Below, in pieces: positions 16,887-25,713 of a stretch of 64,000 bases of DNA; position 1 is the first letter of the stretch, and each line of letters begins with the position of its first letter. The notes under the pieces are model-generated. The model had not been told where the DNA came from and made no database searches. It worked only from the letters and a program-made list of their open reading frames with translations. The translations under genes were made by a program, and so were the position numbers. The stretch is from Sulfitobacter sp. F26204 (GTDB lineage Bacteria; Pseudomonadota; Alphaproteobacteria; Rhodobacterales; Rhodobacteraceae): positions 310,001 to 374,000 of the forward strand of contig NZ_JAPMLQ010000002.1 in NCBI RefSeq assembly GCF_026410305.1, given 5' to 3'.

Positions 16887-18251
16887 TTAAGCCCTTTCAA
16901 AGCCGCGTGCAATTTCCCAATCCGTCACCGTGCGGTCAAATTCTTCCTGCTCCCATTCGGCAGCGCGGGTGTAATGTGTGATCACGTCATCGCCCATCGC
17001 GTCGCGTAGAAAATTGGAATTGCGCAGGGTTTCGGTCGCGGCACGCAGGGTCTGCGGAATGTCCGCCGCCTTGGCGTCCTCATAAACATCGCCGCTGGTG
17101 GGGGGGGAGAGTTCCATCTTGTCCTCGATACCCTTGATCCCCGCGGCGAGCATTGCAGCCTGGGCAAGATAGGGATTGAGATCCGAGCCGCCGATACGGC
17201 ATTCCACCCGCACACCTTTGGAGCCTTCGCCGCACAGACGGAAACCGGCGGTTCGATTATCCACGGACCAGACGGTCTTGGTCGGTGCAAAGGTGCCTTT
17301 CGCGAACCGCTTGTAGCTGTTCACATATGGCGCGAGAAAGTAGGTGTAGTCGGGCGCAAAGGCGATAAGACCAGCCATGTACTGGCTCATGATCTCAGAT
17401 TTCCCAAGGTCCTTTTCTTTATCGTAGAAAACGGGCTGACCGTCTTTCCACAATGACTGATGCACGTGGGACGAACTGCCGACCCTATCCTTGTGCCACT
17501 TTGGCAAGAAGGACGCGGCATGGCCTTGCTGCCAGGCAATCTCTTTGACGGCGTGTTTTGCAATCGTGTGATGATCGGCACAATCAAGCGCGTCCGCATA
17601 TCGAATGTTCAATTCTTCCTGACCGGCCTCTGCCTCGCCCTTGGTATTTTCGATCGGTAACCCGGCAGCAAACAGATGATTGCGGATCGGTCGCATCACA
17701 TGCTCTTCTTTCGAGGTCTGGAGGATGTGATAATCTTCGTTATACCCACTTATCGGCGTCAAATCCCGAAATCCGCCCCTGCGGATCTCTTCAAAGGATT
17801 TTTCGAATAGGAAAAATTCAAGTTCGGTTGCCATCATCGCACCAAAGCCCAGGGAGTTCAGGCGTTTGACCTGTTTTTTCAACATTGCGCGTGGATCGTG
17901 AGGCACGGGGGCATGGCTGTGATGGTCCAATATATCGCAAAGTACCATTGCCGTGCTTTCCAGCCATGGCATCGGACGGATGGTTCCCAGATCCGGTGCC
18001 ATGATGTAATCACCATATCCAGTTTGCCACGAGGTCGAGGCATAGCCATCGGGCGTCGCCATCTCAAGATCGGTGGCCAGCAGGTAATTGCAGCAATGAG
18101 TTTCCTTGAACGATGTCTCGACAAAGTTCACCGCGTGAAACCGTTTTCCCATCAGGCGGCCCTGCATATCGACAAAGCAAGCAAGAACAGTGTCGATCTC
18201 GCCGGATTTCACCGCTTTTTTCAAAGCGTCAAATGTCATGTTCGCGGTCAT
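16887..18251 (-). CDS. Glutamine-synthetase-like gamma-glutamyl ligase (PuuA/GlnA-III type)
   Basis: A 454-residue member of the glutamine synthetase fold that is not the nitrogen-assimilating enzyme. Catalytic-domain motifs include SSHVHQSLW, KRFAKGTFAPTKTVW and RVECRIGGSDLNPYLAQAA. These match the class that joins glutamate to amines (PuuA on putrescine, GlnA4 on ethanolamine, IpuC on isopropylamine). The ATG at 18251 is chosen because GAGG (18261-18264) lies nine bases upstream. Other in-frame starts are ATG at 18260 and TTG at 18275. The adenylylation tyrosine context of GlnA is not evident. It is first in the minus-strand enzyme block behind the TRAP genes. Confidence 0.88.
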   Translation of the reverse strand: MTANMTFDALKKAVKSGEIDTVLACFVDMQGRLMGKRFHAVNFVETSFKETHCCNYLLATDLEMATPDGYASTSWQTGYGDYIMAPDLGTIRPMPWLESTAMVLCDILDHHSHAPVPHDPRAMLKKQVKRLNSLGFGAMMATELEFFLFEKSFEEIRRGGFRDLTPISGYNEDYHILQTSKEEHVMRPIRNHLFAAGLPIENTKGEAEAGQEELNIRYADALDCADHHTIAKHAVKEIAWQQGHAASFLPKWHKDRVGSSSHVHQSLWKDGQPVFYDKEKDLGKSEIMSQYMAGLIAFAPDYTYFLAPYVNSYKRFAKGTFAPTKTVWSVDNRTAGFRLCGEGSKGVRVECRIGGSDLNPYLAQAAMLAAGIKGIEDKMELSPPTSGDVYEDAKAADIPQTLRAATETLRNSNFLRDAMGDDVITHYTRAAEWEQEEFDRTVTDWEIARGFERA

Positions 18252-18275
18252 AGGAGCCATCCTCAGGGTTGACAA

Positions 18276-18300
18276 AGCGCCCCCTTGAGGCAGGGGCGCT
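18276..18300 (-). terminator. Hairpin between the TRAP binding-protein gene and the ligase gene
   Basis: AGCGCCCC (18276-18283) pairs perfectly with GGGGCGCT (18293-18300), with a 9-base loop. On the minus strand only TTT follows, so it is a weak terminator or an mRNA-stabilising hairpin inside the cluster. Confidence 0.5.
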
Positions 18301-18320
18301 TCTTGGTTTTGATCGGCAGT

Positions 18321-19358
18321 TTACTCAAAGTTATAGGGTGCGCCAGCTTGGTTAATTACCCCATTGTACTCTTTGAAAATATTGATGATTTTCTGATGAA
18401 CCTCACCTTCCTGCGCAACTTCTTCCCAGAACTCCTTGGCGGCATTTTCGACCTCGGCCCATTCTTTCGGGGGCACGGAGCGCAGTTGCATCTTATCGCC
18501 GTTCGCGCGCAAGGCGGCCTCGCCGCCCCAATACCATTGGTTTCGATAGGTGTGGCCGGCTTCGGTTCCCGCCATCACCACAGCCTTGAGATGCTCAGGC
18601 AGATCGGCCCAGCGTTCCTCATTCACGAACCACGACCCGATCCAGGCACCCGAGATGTTGTTTGTCAGGAAATAGTCGGTCACATTGGCCCAGCCAACGG
18701 TGTAATCTTCGGTGATGCCTGACCAGGCCATGCCGTCAAGTTCACCCGTTTGCACGGCAACCTCGGCGTCTTCATAGGGGATGTTTACCGGCACCACACC
18801 GAATTTAGACAGGAAACGCCCAGCCGTCGGGAAGGTATAAAGCTTGAGCCCGTCAAGGTCCGCAACGCTGGTGATTTCCTTTTTTGTATTGAAGTTACAG
18901 GGATCTTGCCCTGCCGCGGAAATCCATTTCACGCCAACCTTGGCATATTCTTCTTCCCAGATCTCCTTGAGCCCATATTGGTTGAACAGAACCGGGACAT
19001 CGAGGATGTGTTTCGTTGCAAACGGGAAGTAGCCGCCGAATTGCTGTAGCGGCGTGGGCGATGCCATTGAATCGTCGTCCGAATGTACGCCGTCGATGGT
19101 ACCGCGTTGCAGGGCCTGGAACAATTCGCCGGTTGGCACGATCTGGTCGGCATAGAACAGTTCGACCTCCAGTTCGCCGTTGGACGCATTGTTGATATAG
19201 TCGATCACCGGCTTGGTGACATGCTCGCCCAAGGCGGCACCGGCATAGGTCTGGAACCGCCATTTGATCGCGGTCTGTGCAGTTGCAATGGCAGGTGCCG
19301 CGAGTGAGGCCGCGCCACCAAGGGCGGCGGTACGGATAAAGGAACGTCTGGTAGTCAT
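18321..19358 (-). CDS. TRAP transporter substrate-binding protein (DctP family)
   Basis: A 345-residue periplasmic receptor of a TRAP transporter. The N terminus TTRRSFIRTAALGGAASLAA is a Tat signal ending near ATAQ (about residue 28). The ligand-site loop that normally reads GLKIR has GLKLY here, so Tyr174 replaces the arginine that usually binds the substrate carboxylate. The rest (VPVNIPYEDAEVAVQTGELDGMAW) is well conserved. It sits 53 bases downstream of the large permease gene. The substitution suggests that the ligand is not a simple carboxylate. Confidence 0.93.
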   Translation of the reverse strand: MTTRRSFIRTAALGGAASLAAPAIATAQTAIKWRFQTYAGAALGEHVTKPVIDYINNASNGELEVELFYADQIVPTGELFQALQRGTIDGVHSDDDSMASPTPLQQFGGYFPFATKHILDVPVLFNQYGLKEIWEEEYAKVGVKWISAAGQDPCNFNTKKEITSVADLDGLKLYTFPTAGRFLSKFGVVPVNIPYEDAEVAVQTGELDGMAWSGITEDYTVGWANVTDYFLTNNISGAWIGSWFVNEERWADLPEHLKAVVMAGTEAGHTYRNQWYWGGEAALRANGDKMQLRSVPPKEWAEVENAAKEFWEEVAQEGEVHQKIINIFKEYNGVINQAGAPYNFE

Positions 19359-19411
19359 GGTGTTCTCCTTGTCGAATTGAACATTTTGCTCCGTTGTCGG
19401 AGTTCTTGGGG

Positions 19412-20737
19412 TTAATTTCCGTAAATTAGATTGGGCAGCCAGAGAGCGATCTGCGGGAAGAGCATAACCGTTATCAGGGCGAAAATCATGACGAGAACGA
19501 AGGGGATGATGGACCGATAGATGTCCTGGATCGAAATCTCGGGGGGGGCCATCGCCCGCATGAGGAACAGATTATAGCCAAACGGCGGTGTCATATAGGC
19601 AATTTGACAGGTGATCGTATAAAGGATCCCGTACCAGATCAGATCGAAACCCAACGCCCCCACCAAAGGAACATAGAGAGGGGCGACGATGACCAGCATC
19701 GCGGTATCATCCAGGAAGGTCCCCATGATGATAAAGCTGAGTTGCATCAGGATGAGGATCACCCAAGGGTTGAGGTTCAACCGTTCGGTAAACAGGTTCT
19801 CGATTGCCTTGACCGCGCCCAGCCCGTCGAACACGGCACCAAAGGCAAGGGCGGCAAGTATGATCCACATGAACATGCAGGTAATGCCAAGGGTGTTGCG
19901 TACGGAATTCTCGAATACCACGCGTGTCATTCGGCCTTTGAAAACAGCGGCTGCAAATGCCGCCAGCGCACCGATGGCAGAACTTTCCACCAGCGATGTC
20001 CAGCCGTTGACAAAGGGTACCATCATCACGGCAAAGATCACCAGCGGCAGGACCCCGGCCCAGAGCAACCGCAACTTTTCGCCGCGGGGGATGTCGCGCT
20101 CTTGCGGTGGCAGCACTGGGCCTAGAGAAGGATTCAGGTGGCAGCGCACCGCGATATAGGCGATGAACATTGCGGACATCAACAGGCCCGGCACCACACC
20201 GGCCAGCCACAATTGGCCCACGGGTTGCCGAGCGATCATTGCGTAAAGGACCAGAACGACCGATGGCGGAACAAGGATACCAAGGCTCGATCCCGCCTGG
20301 ATGACACCTGTGACCATTCGTTTGTCGTAACCGCGTTTCAACAGTTCGGGCAAAGCGATTGTGGCCCCGATTGCCATGCCTGCGACGCTCAGTCCGTTCA
20401 TCGCGGAAATCAAGACCATCAGGCCGATTGTTCCAATGGCAAGGCCACCCCGCAGCCCCCCCATCCAGACGTGAAACATCTTATACAGATCATCCGCAAT
20501 CTTGGATTCCGACAGCACATAACCCATGAAGATAAACATGGGCAGCGTCAGCAGGGGATACCATTTCATCAACTTCATCGAAGCTGCAAAACCGATGTCG
20601 AAACCGCCCTTGTCCCCCCAGAGCAGCAGCGCTGCGACCACAGCGACAAACCCGATTGCGCCAAATACCCGCTGTCCCGTCAATAGCATCAGCATCATGG
20701 TCGAAAACATCAGGGCAGCGATCATTTCATAGGGCAT
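19412..20737 (-). CDS. TRAP transporter large permease (DctM family)
   Basis: A 441-residue integral membrane protein with about a dozen hydrophobic helices, including the motifs GPFVLIGQ-like SAMNGLSVAGMAIGAT and GSSLGILVPPSVVLVLY. It is the Na+-driven translocation subunit. The start at 20737 forms an ATGA overlap with the stop of the small permease gene; an in-frame extension upstream to 20842 lies inside that gene and is not used. Confidence 0.93.
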   Translation of the reverse strand: MPYEMIAALMFSTMMLMLLTGQRVFGAIGFVAVVAALLLWGDKGGFDIGFAASMKLMKWYPLLTLPMFIFMGYVLSESKIADDLYKMFHVWMGGLRGGLAIGTIGLMVLISAMNGLSVAGMAIGATIALPELLKRGYDKRMVTGVIQAGSSLGILVPPSVVLVLYAMIARQPVGQLWLAGVVPGLLMSAMFIAYIAVRCHLNPSLGPVLPPQERDIPRGEKLRLLWAGVLPLVIFAVMMVPFVNGWTSLVESSAIGALAAFAAAVFKGRMTRVVFENSVRNTLGITCMFMWIILAALAFGAVFDGLGAVKAIENLFTERLNLNPWVILILMQLSFIIMGTFLDDTAMLVIVAPLYVPLVGALGFDLIWYGILYTITCQIAYMTPPFGYNLFLMRAMAPPEISIQDIYRSIIPFVLVMIFALITVMLFPQIALWLPNLIYGN

Positions 20738-21294
20738 CAGATGTCCTCGCCCTTGAGCCGGAGTACGTCTTTGAACAACTCTGAAATGCACTGCATCAAC
20801 ATCAGGCAGAACCCGAAGATCATCAGCAGCTTGATCGGCCACAGATAGGGACGCCAGACAGATGATGATCGTTCAAGCGTGCCGATTTCCTCGCCGCCGG
20901 TGACAACGCCCAACAGGAACGAGAAGGGTTCGCTTTTCCAATACCCCAGTGAATAGGCAGTTGAACTGACGGCACCGTAAATCAGAACGCATAAATAGAA
21001 GATCAGAAAGCACACCGTCAGCAGATCAAACCAGGCTTTGCGCCTTACCGACCAATCGCCATAGAGGAGGTCCATGCGCACGTTTGATCCCATCTGGATC
21101 GAATAAGGTCCGCCAAGGATGTAGTAGCCGACCATCACAAACTGCGCCATTTCCAGGGTCCAGAGGGTGGGCAGGAAGAATGTCTTGCTGACCGATGACC
21201 ACAACAGGATTCCCATCAACAGGAATATCCCGTACATCGCCACCCGTCCGACACGATAGTTTAGGGCATCCACGCCGCGAATATATCCGCGCAT
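20737..21294 (-). CDS. TRAP transporter small permease (DctQ family)
   Basis: A 185-residue membrane protein with four helices, carrying the DctQ pattern around EMAQFVMVGYYILGGPYSIQMGSNVRMD. It forms the membrane complex with the large permease. The ATG at 21294 overlaps the stop of the upstream amidohydrolase gene by ATGA. Upstream in-frame starts at 21306 and 21348 would extend it into that gene. Confidence 0.9.
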   Translation of the reverse strand: MRGYIRGVDALNYRVGRVAMYGIFLLMGILLWSSVSKTFFLPTLWTLEMAQFVMVGYYILGGPYSIQMGSNVRMDLLYGDWSVRRKAWFDLLTVCFLIFYLCVLIYGAVSSTAYSLGYWKSEPFSFLLGVVTGGEEIGTLERSSSVWRPYLWPIKLLMIFGFCLMLMQCISELFKDVLRLKGEDI

Positions 21295-22067
21295 CACCCC
21301 TTGCATGTCGCGGCTCCTTTCATGCTGGAAATGGCCGCGTCCAACCAACCAGCCAGTTCCGCTGCGATGTTGCGCTGGGCCGTTTCGGTTTCAATCAGAT
21401 CGTTGCGTATTTCGATCATTACATTTGCCCGGTCATGCGCGACACCGTGTTCTTGCAGCATATGTGTCACGCCATCCTGGGGGCCGTAGGGTTCGTTGCG
21501 CCTCACTTCGCGATGGGTGTGGTGTGCCGCCGCTGCCAGCATCGCATCCCCAAGGCGGGCATCGCTGTCATGCAGGATACCGATTTCGACTGGACGTTCC
21601 TTGCCGTGATAAACGCGGGTAAAGCTGTGGATCGTCACGAGAGTAACGTTCTCCTTGCTTGCCAGAACATCGGCAACGGCCGCATGGAATGGGGTGTAGT
21701 AGGTTGTGATACGCGCGCGACGTTCCGCATCGGTCAAGCGCGCGTTGCCGGGGATTTCGAAAACTTCGCTTTTGGATGGCATGGCATCAGGGGCCGTTGT
21801 CGCACGGTTGAGGTCATAGACCAGACGCGAGGTACAGGCAGCGACCAGCGGAGCATCGAGGCTTTGTGACAGATGCGTGGCCACGGCCAAGGCACCCGGA
21901 TCCCATGCCGCGTGGCTGTCACGGGCCAATTGTGACAGGCCCAGGCCGTCAAATCGTGGTGGAATAAAAGCGCTGGCATGTTCACAGACCAGTACAATTC
22001 CCGCAGATCCTTTCGGGTTCACTACGTCAAATATCGGCTCGTTTTCTGTTATTTCACCCAGCGACAT
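21294..22067 (-). CDS. N-formylglutamate amidohydrolase family protein
   Basis: A 257-residue hydrolase of the FGase (HutG-like) family. Family signatures visible are VLVCEHASAFIPP, AWDPGALAVA, SRLVYDLNR and TIHSFTRVYHGKERPVEIG. The family hydrolyses N-formyl-glutamate, and members may act on other glutamyl amides. No other histidine-degradation gene is nearby, so a hut role is not supported. It is the first gene of the minus-strand cluster, translationally coupled to the TRAP genes. It could be the step that releases glutamate from a gamma-glutamylated product (inference). The start ATG at 22067 keeps it clear of the divergent regulator; longer in-frame starts overlap that gene. Confidence 0.87.
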   Translation of the reverse strand: MSLGEITENEPIFDVVNPKGSAGIVLVCEHASAFIPPRFDGLGLSQLARDSHAAWDPGALAVATHLSQSLDAPLVAACTSRLVYDLNRATTAPDAMPSKSEVFEIPGNARLTDAERRARITTYYTPFHAAVADVLASKENVTLVTIHSFTRVYHGKERPVEIGILHDSDARLGDAMLAAAAHHTHREVRRNEPYGPQDGVTHMLQEHGVAHDRANVMIEIRNDLIETETAQRNIAAELAGWLDAAISSMKGAATCKG

Positions 22068-22111
22068 CGCACCCCCAATATGCACAAAGGTCTTGCCAGA
22101 ACGAGATTCTG

Positions 22112-22155
22112 TCAACACAATTGTGAAAAATTTATCACAAACGACTATGTGTTGA
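22112..22155. promoter_or_regulatory. Nested inverted repeats in the divergent promoter region (probable RpiR operator)
   Basis: An inner palindrome TTGTGA-N8-TCACAA (22121-22126 and 22135-22140) is flanked by an outer pair TCAACACA (22112-22119) and TGTGTTGA (22148-22155). They lie in the 117-base gap between the amidohydrolase gene and the divergent RpiR gene, where a shared operator is expected. Confidence 0.6.
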
Positions 22156-22184
22156 TAATTTAATAGGCAAACGCTGAGGATTCC

Positions 22185-23057
22185 ATGTCCAATGACCAGC
22201 TGACAATCGCAGACCGCATTCAGCAAAAGCTTGAAGGCTTGACACGTGCCGAGCGCCAATTGGCCTTGTCGATCCTCGAGAATTATCCGGCCTCGGGTCT
22301 GGGGCCATTGACGGCTTTGGCAAAGGATGCGGATGTTTCGGTGCCAACGGTGGCGCGAATGGTGCAAAAACTGGGCTACAACGGCTATCCCGAATTTCAG
22401 GCAGAACTGCGTGAGGAGCTGAAGGCCAAGGCGAAAAACCCAATCGCCAAACATGACACCTGGGCCGAGTCTGCACCGGTGGGTCATATGCTCAACCGCT
22501 TTACCGATGCGGTGATCGACAACGTGCGCAATACATTGGGCCAGATTGACCCGGCTGTCTTTGATGCGGCCTGTGCATTGGCAGGTGATCCTGTACGCCA
22601 TCTTTATATCGTGGGCGGGCGCGTCACCCATACGCTTGCGGAATATCTGTTCCTACATATGCAGGTGATCCGACCCAATCTGACTCATGTGCAGTCGACC
22701 TCGAATTCATGGCCGCATTATCTGTTGAATGCACAGGACGGTGACGTTTTCATCATCTTTGATGTGCGCCGGTACGAAAACAACACGCTGAAGCTGGCCA
22801 GGATGGCCCATGAACGCGGTGCCAAGATCATCCTGTTCACGGATCAATGGCGATCACCCGTGCAGCAGCTTGCCGATTACAGCTTTTCTGCGCGGATTGT
22901 GGTGCCTTCGGCCTGGGATTCCGCAACGACAACCATGTTGCTGATCGAAACAATGATTGCTGCCATTCAGAACCTGCACTGGGAACAAACCAAAGAGAGG
23001 ATGGAAGAACTGGAAGACATGTTTGATCAGACGCGGCTGTTCCGAAAGTTCACCTAA
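22185..23057 (+). CDS. MurR/RpiR-family transcriptional regulator
   Basis: A 290-residue regulator with an N-terminal helix-turn-helix (residues about 1-77, including KDADVSVPTVARMVQKLGYNG) and a C-terminal SIS domain (about 125-260, beginning HLYIVGGRVTHTLAEYLF). RpiR proteins sense phosphorylated sugars or other small metabolites through the SIS domain. It is divergent from the TRAP and enzyme cluster and separated from it by a palindrome-rich gap, so it is the likely local regulator of that cluster. Confidence 0.93.
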   Translation: MSNDQLTIADRIQQKLEGLTRAERQLALSILENYPASGLGPLTALAKDADVSVPTVARMVQKLGYNGYPEFQAELREELKAKAKNPIAKHDTWAESAPVGHMLNRFTDAVIDNVRNTLGQIDPAVFDAACALAGDPVRHLYIVGGRVTHTLAEYLFLHMQVIRPNLTHVQSTSNSWPHYLLNAQDGDVFIIFDVRRYENNTLKLARMAHERGAKIILFTDQWRSPVQQLADYSFSARIVVPSAWDSATTTMLLIETMIAAIQNLHWEQTKERMEELEDMFDQTRLFRKFT

Positions 23058-23066
23058 GGTCGGTTT

Positions 23067-23918
23067 TCAGGCTTCGGTGGCGATCCTCTGTGCCGACAGG
23101 CGGCGCATGATCCGTTGCCGACGCACAAAGGCAATCAGGAAAATCGCAGTCATGATCAGAATGATCGTCGGGGCAGGGGCGGAATCCAGGAAAAAACTCG
23201 CGTAGGTGCCCAGCAGCATTGAGATCATGCAGACCAAGACCGACACCCATAACATCTTCTGAAACGTCCGCACCAGGAGGAACGCGATAGCGCCGGGTGC
23301 GATCAATAGCCCGATCGCGAGGATCAGCCCCGCCGCTGAAAGCGTCGCGACGATCGTCAGCGATAGCGCGGCCAACATCCCGTAGTGCAGCCAGTTGACC
23401 CAAAGCCCCGAAGCCTGGGCCTGCGCGGGATCAAAGCTGTGCAAAAGCCAGTCGCGCCATTTCAGCGCCAGCATGAGGCCGACACCCAGTGAGATCAGCC
23501 CCGCGGTCCATAGTTCTGCGGTATCCACGCCCAGCATATTGCCAAACAGGATATGATCCAGATGGGCGTTTGTCTCGATCGACACGTATAACACGATCCC
23601 CAGTCCAAACATGCCGGAAAAGACGACACCCATGATTGTATCCTGTTTTACCCGAGAGTTTGTCGCCAGATACCCGGTTGCAACGGCACAGGTCATGCCG
23701 GCTGCAAAAGCACCGATGATCAGGGGAAATCCCAGTATATATGCCAATACAATTCCCGGAAGCACCGCATGGCTGACGGCATCGCCCATCAAGGCCCACC
23801 CCTTCATCACCAGAAAACATGACAAAAGCGCGGTTGGAACCGAAACAATCATCGAGATCAGGAAAGCGTTCTGCATAAAGGCAAAACGGAACGGCAGCAT
23901 GAGGGTTTCAATGTCCAT
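23067..23918 (-). CDS. sitD: Manganese/iron ABC transporter permease SitD
   Basis: A 283-residue ABC-3 family permease with about eight membrane helices, with family segments such as MKGWALMGDAVSHAVLPG and QASGLWVNWLHYGML. The ATG at 23918 overlaps the SitC stop by ATGA. Last gene of the sitABCD operon; it converges with the RpiR gene, leaving nine bases between them. Confidence 0.92.
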   Translation of the reverse strand: MDIETLMLPFRFAFMQNAFLISMIVSVPTALLSCFLVMKGWALMGDAVSHAVLPGIVLAYILGFPLIIGAFAAGMTCAVATGYLATNSRVKQDTIMGVVFSGMFGLGIVLYVSIETNAHLDHILFGNMLGVDTAELWTAGLISLGVGLMLALKWRDWLLHSFDPAQAQASGLWVNWLHYGMLAALSLTIVATLSAAGLILAIGLLIAPGAIAFLLVRTFQKMLWVSVLVCMISMLLGTYASFFLDSAPAPTIILIMTAIFLIAFVRRQRIMRRLSAQRIATEA

Positions 23919-24805
23919 CACATGGCTCTTTCTTGCTCTTGCTGGTTCCACCCTGCGCGCAATGCAAGGCGCGCCTTGCGCTTGGCCGCAAGCAATCCAT
24001 GTTTGGGAGCAAGGATGAAGGCCGTGATAAAGATCAGGGTTTGCAGCACGACGATGATGCCGCCTGTGGCCCCGTCAAGGAAATAGCTGGCATAGGCTCC
24101 GATGAAACTGGTGACGGACCCGATAGCAACTGACAATGTGATAAGGCGGGGAAAGCGGTCGCACAGCAGATAGGCGGTGGCACCGGGGGTGACGACAAGG
24201 GCAATCACCAGGAATGCACCGACTGTCTGCATCGCCGCGACCACGCAAGCTGAAAGCAGGACAAAGAATACTGCCTTGAGCATGCCGGGCCGCAATCCGA
24301 TGGTGCGGGCGTGGGTCTCGTCAAAGAAGGTGACCATGAGGTCCTTCCACTTTGCCAGCAAAACAGCCAGTGACACAAATCCGATAATGGCCAGTTGCAA
24401 CGTATCTTGCGGTGTAATGGCCAGGATGTTTCCCATCGTGATGGTCTGGATCGACACCGACATCGGATTAATCGACACGATGAACAGGCCGAGCCCGAAA
24501 AAGGAGGTAAAGATCAAACCGATGATTACATCGACCTTCAAACCAGAGCGTTCGGATAGGAACAGCATTGCGCCAGCCGCCAGCCCCCCTGCGATAAAGG
24601 CACCCAAAGCAAAGGGGAGGCCCAGAAGATAGGCACCTGCGACTCCCGGTACGACAGAGTGAGACAATGCGTCACCGATCAACGACCAGCCCTTGAGCAT
24701 CAGATAGGCCGACAGAAACGCACAGACTCCGCCGACCAATGCAGAAACCCACATGGCGTTGACCATGTAACCATACCCAAAAGGTTGCAGCAGGATCTCG
24801 ATCAT
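23918..24805 (-). CDS. sitC: Manganese/iron ABC transporter permease SitC
   Basis: A 295-residue ABC-3 permease with multiple helices and the SitC/MntB-type segment [24 protein letters not shown] in its N-terminal part. Its start overlaps the ATPase stop by ATGA. The paired permeases SitC and SitD are the usual arrangement in alphaproteobacterial sit operons, in contrast to single-permease znu systems. Confidence 0.92.
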   Translation of the reverse strand: MIEILLQPFGYGYMVNAMWVSALVGGVCAFLSAYLMLKGWSLIGDALSHSVVPGVAGAYLLGLPFALGAFIAGGLAAGAMLFLSERSGLKVDVIIGLIFTSFFGLGLFIVSINPMSVSIQTITMGNILAITPQDTLQLAIIGFVSLAVLLAKWKDLMVTFFDETHARTIGLRPGMLKAVFFVLLSACVVAAMQTVGAFLVIALVVTPGATAYLLCDRFPRLITLSVAIGSVTSFIGAYASYFLDGATGGIIVVLQTLIFITAFILAPKHGLLAAKRKARLALRAGWNQQEQERAM

Positions 24806-25698
24806 GTTCCCTGATCCGAGCGGTGGGTCTTGTCGTCATATTGCACAAAGGGGCGTTCATCGTCGGTAAAGATCGTGACAGCCCGCGCATCTTCATCATC
24901 ATGCAAGGTGTCACCGCCAAGCGTTATCTGGCGCAGCACACCGCCAAAGGCCTCTTCCAGATTGCTCCGGGTAAATGTGGTTTCGGTCAACCCATGGGCA
25001 AGTACCGTGCCTTTTACAAGGATGGTCCGGTCACAGAATTCGGGGACAGAACCAAGGTTGTGGGTGGAAACCAGCATAACGCGCCCTTCATCGCGCAATT
25101 CGCGCAGCAGAGCGACGATCTGTTCTTCGGTCTTGACGTCCACACCGGTAAAGGGTTCGTCCAACAAAATGACCTGACCGTCCTGCGCGAGGGCGCGGGC
25201 AAGGAAGACACGCTTACGCTGGCCGCCCGACAATTCACCAATCTGGCGGTGGCGATAGTCCTGCATGTTGACCCGGTGCAGAGCCTGATCAACGGCGTCG
25301 TGATCTGACTGCTTCGGGCGGCGGAAGAAACCCATATGGCCATAGCGACCCATCATCACGACATCTTCGACAAGCACAGGAAAATCCCAGTCGACTTCCT
25401 CGGCCTGTGGCACATAGGCGACCAGATTGCGCGAAAGAGCGGTTTTCACATCCATGCCAAGAATGCTGATTTCGCCCTGTGCCGTGGGGACAAACCCCAT
25501 AATGGCCTTGAACAGGGTGGATTTTCCCGCGCCGTTGATGCCCACCAGCGCCGTCACCGTGCCACGCGGAATGTCAAAACTTGCGTTCCAAAGGGCAGTA
25601 TGCCCGTTGCGGTAGGTCACTGTCAGATCCCGCGCCTTCAGGCCGGCCCCGGCAGTTGTGGTCGCGCCTGGCGATTGATCTTTTTCGTCCAACATCAT
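24802..25698 (-). CDS. sitB: Manganese/iron ABC transporter ATP-binding protein SitB
   Basis: A 298-residue ATPase with Walker [10 protein letters not shown], signature LSGGQRKR and Walker [13 protein letters not shown]. The stretch [20 protein letters not shown] is typical of metal-importer ATPases. The C-terminal tail is His/Asp-rich ([11 protein letters not shown], then DDKTHRSDQ), which could bind metal. Two adjacent ATGs (25698, 25695) follow an AGGA site. It starts 15 bases after the SitA stop. Confidence 0.93.
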   Translation of the reverse strand: MMLDEKDQSPGATTTAGAGLKARDLTVTYRNGHTALWNASFDIPRGTVTALVGINGAGKSTLFKAIMGFVPTAQGEISILGMDVKTALSRNLVAYVPQAEEVDWDFPVLVEDVVMMGRYGHMGFFRRPKQSDHDAVDQALHRVNMQDYRHRQIGELSGGQRKRVFLARALAQDGQVILLDEPFTGVDVKTEEQIVALLRELRDEGRVMLVSTHNLGSVPEFCDRTILVKGTVLAHGLTETTFTRSNLEEAFGGVLRQITLGGDTLHDDEDARAVTIFTDDERPFVQYDDKTHRSDQGT

Positions 25699-25713
25699 GG
25701 GGTCCTGCCGAAT

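Noticed and set aside
15555-17009. Long open frame on the plus strand opposite the aldehyde dehydrogenase gene
   Set aside because: It is the antisense shadow of a clear ALDH with intact motifs; no ribosome site and a Cys/His/Arg-rich product without any domain pattern.
16887-18251. Housekeeping glutamine synthetase GlnA
   Set aside because: Sequence motifs and length fit the gamma-glutamyl-amine ligase group, and the neighbours are catabolic dehydrogenases, not glnB or ntr genes.
21294-22067. Assignment of the FGase-family gene to histidine degradation (hutG)
   Set aside because: No hutH, hutU, hutI or hutF is nearby, and the gene is coupled to TRAP transporter genes; only the family name is kept.
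22087-22115. Sigma-70 promoter for the FGase-TRAP operon with TTGACA as -35
   Set aside because: TTGACA is present on the minus strand (22115-22110), but no acceptable -10 lies at the right distance.
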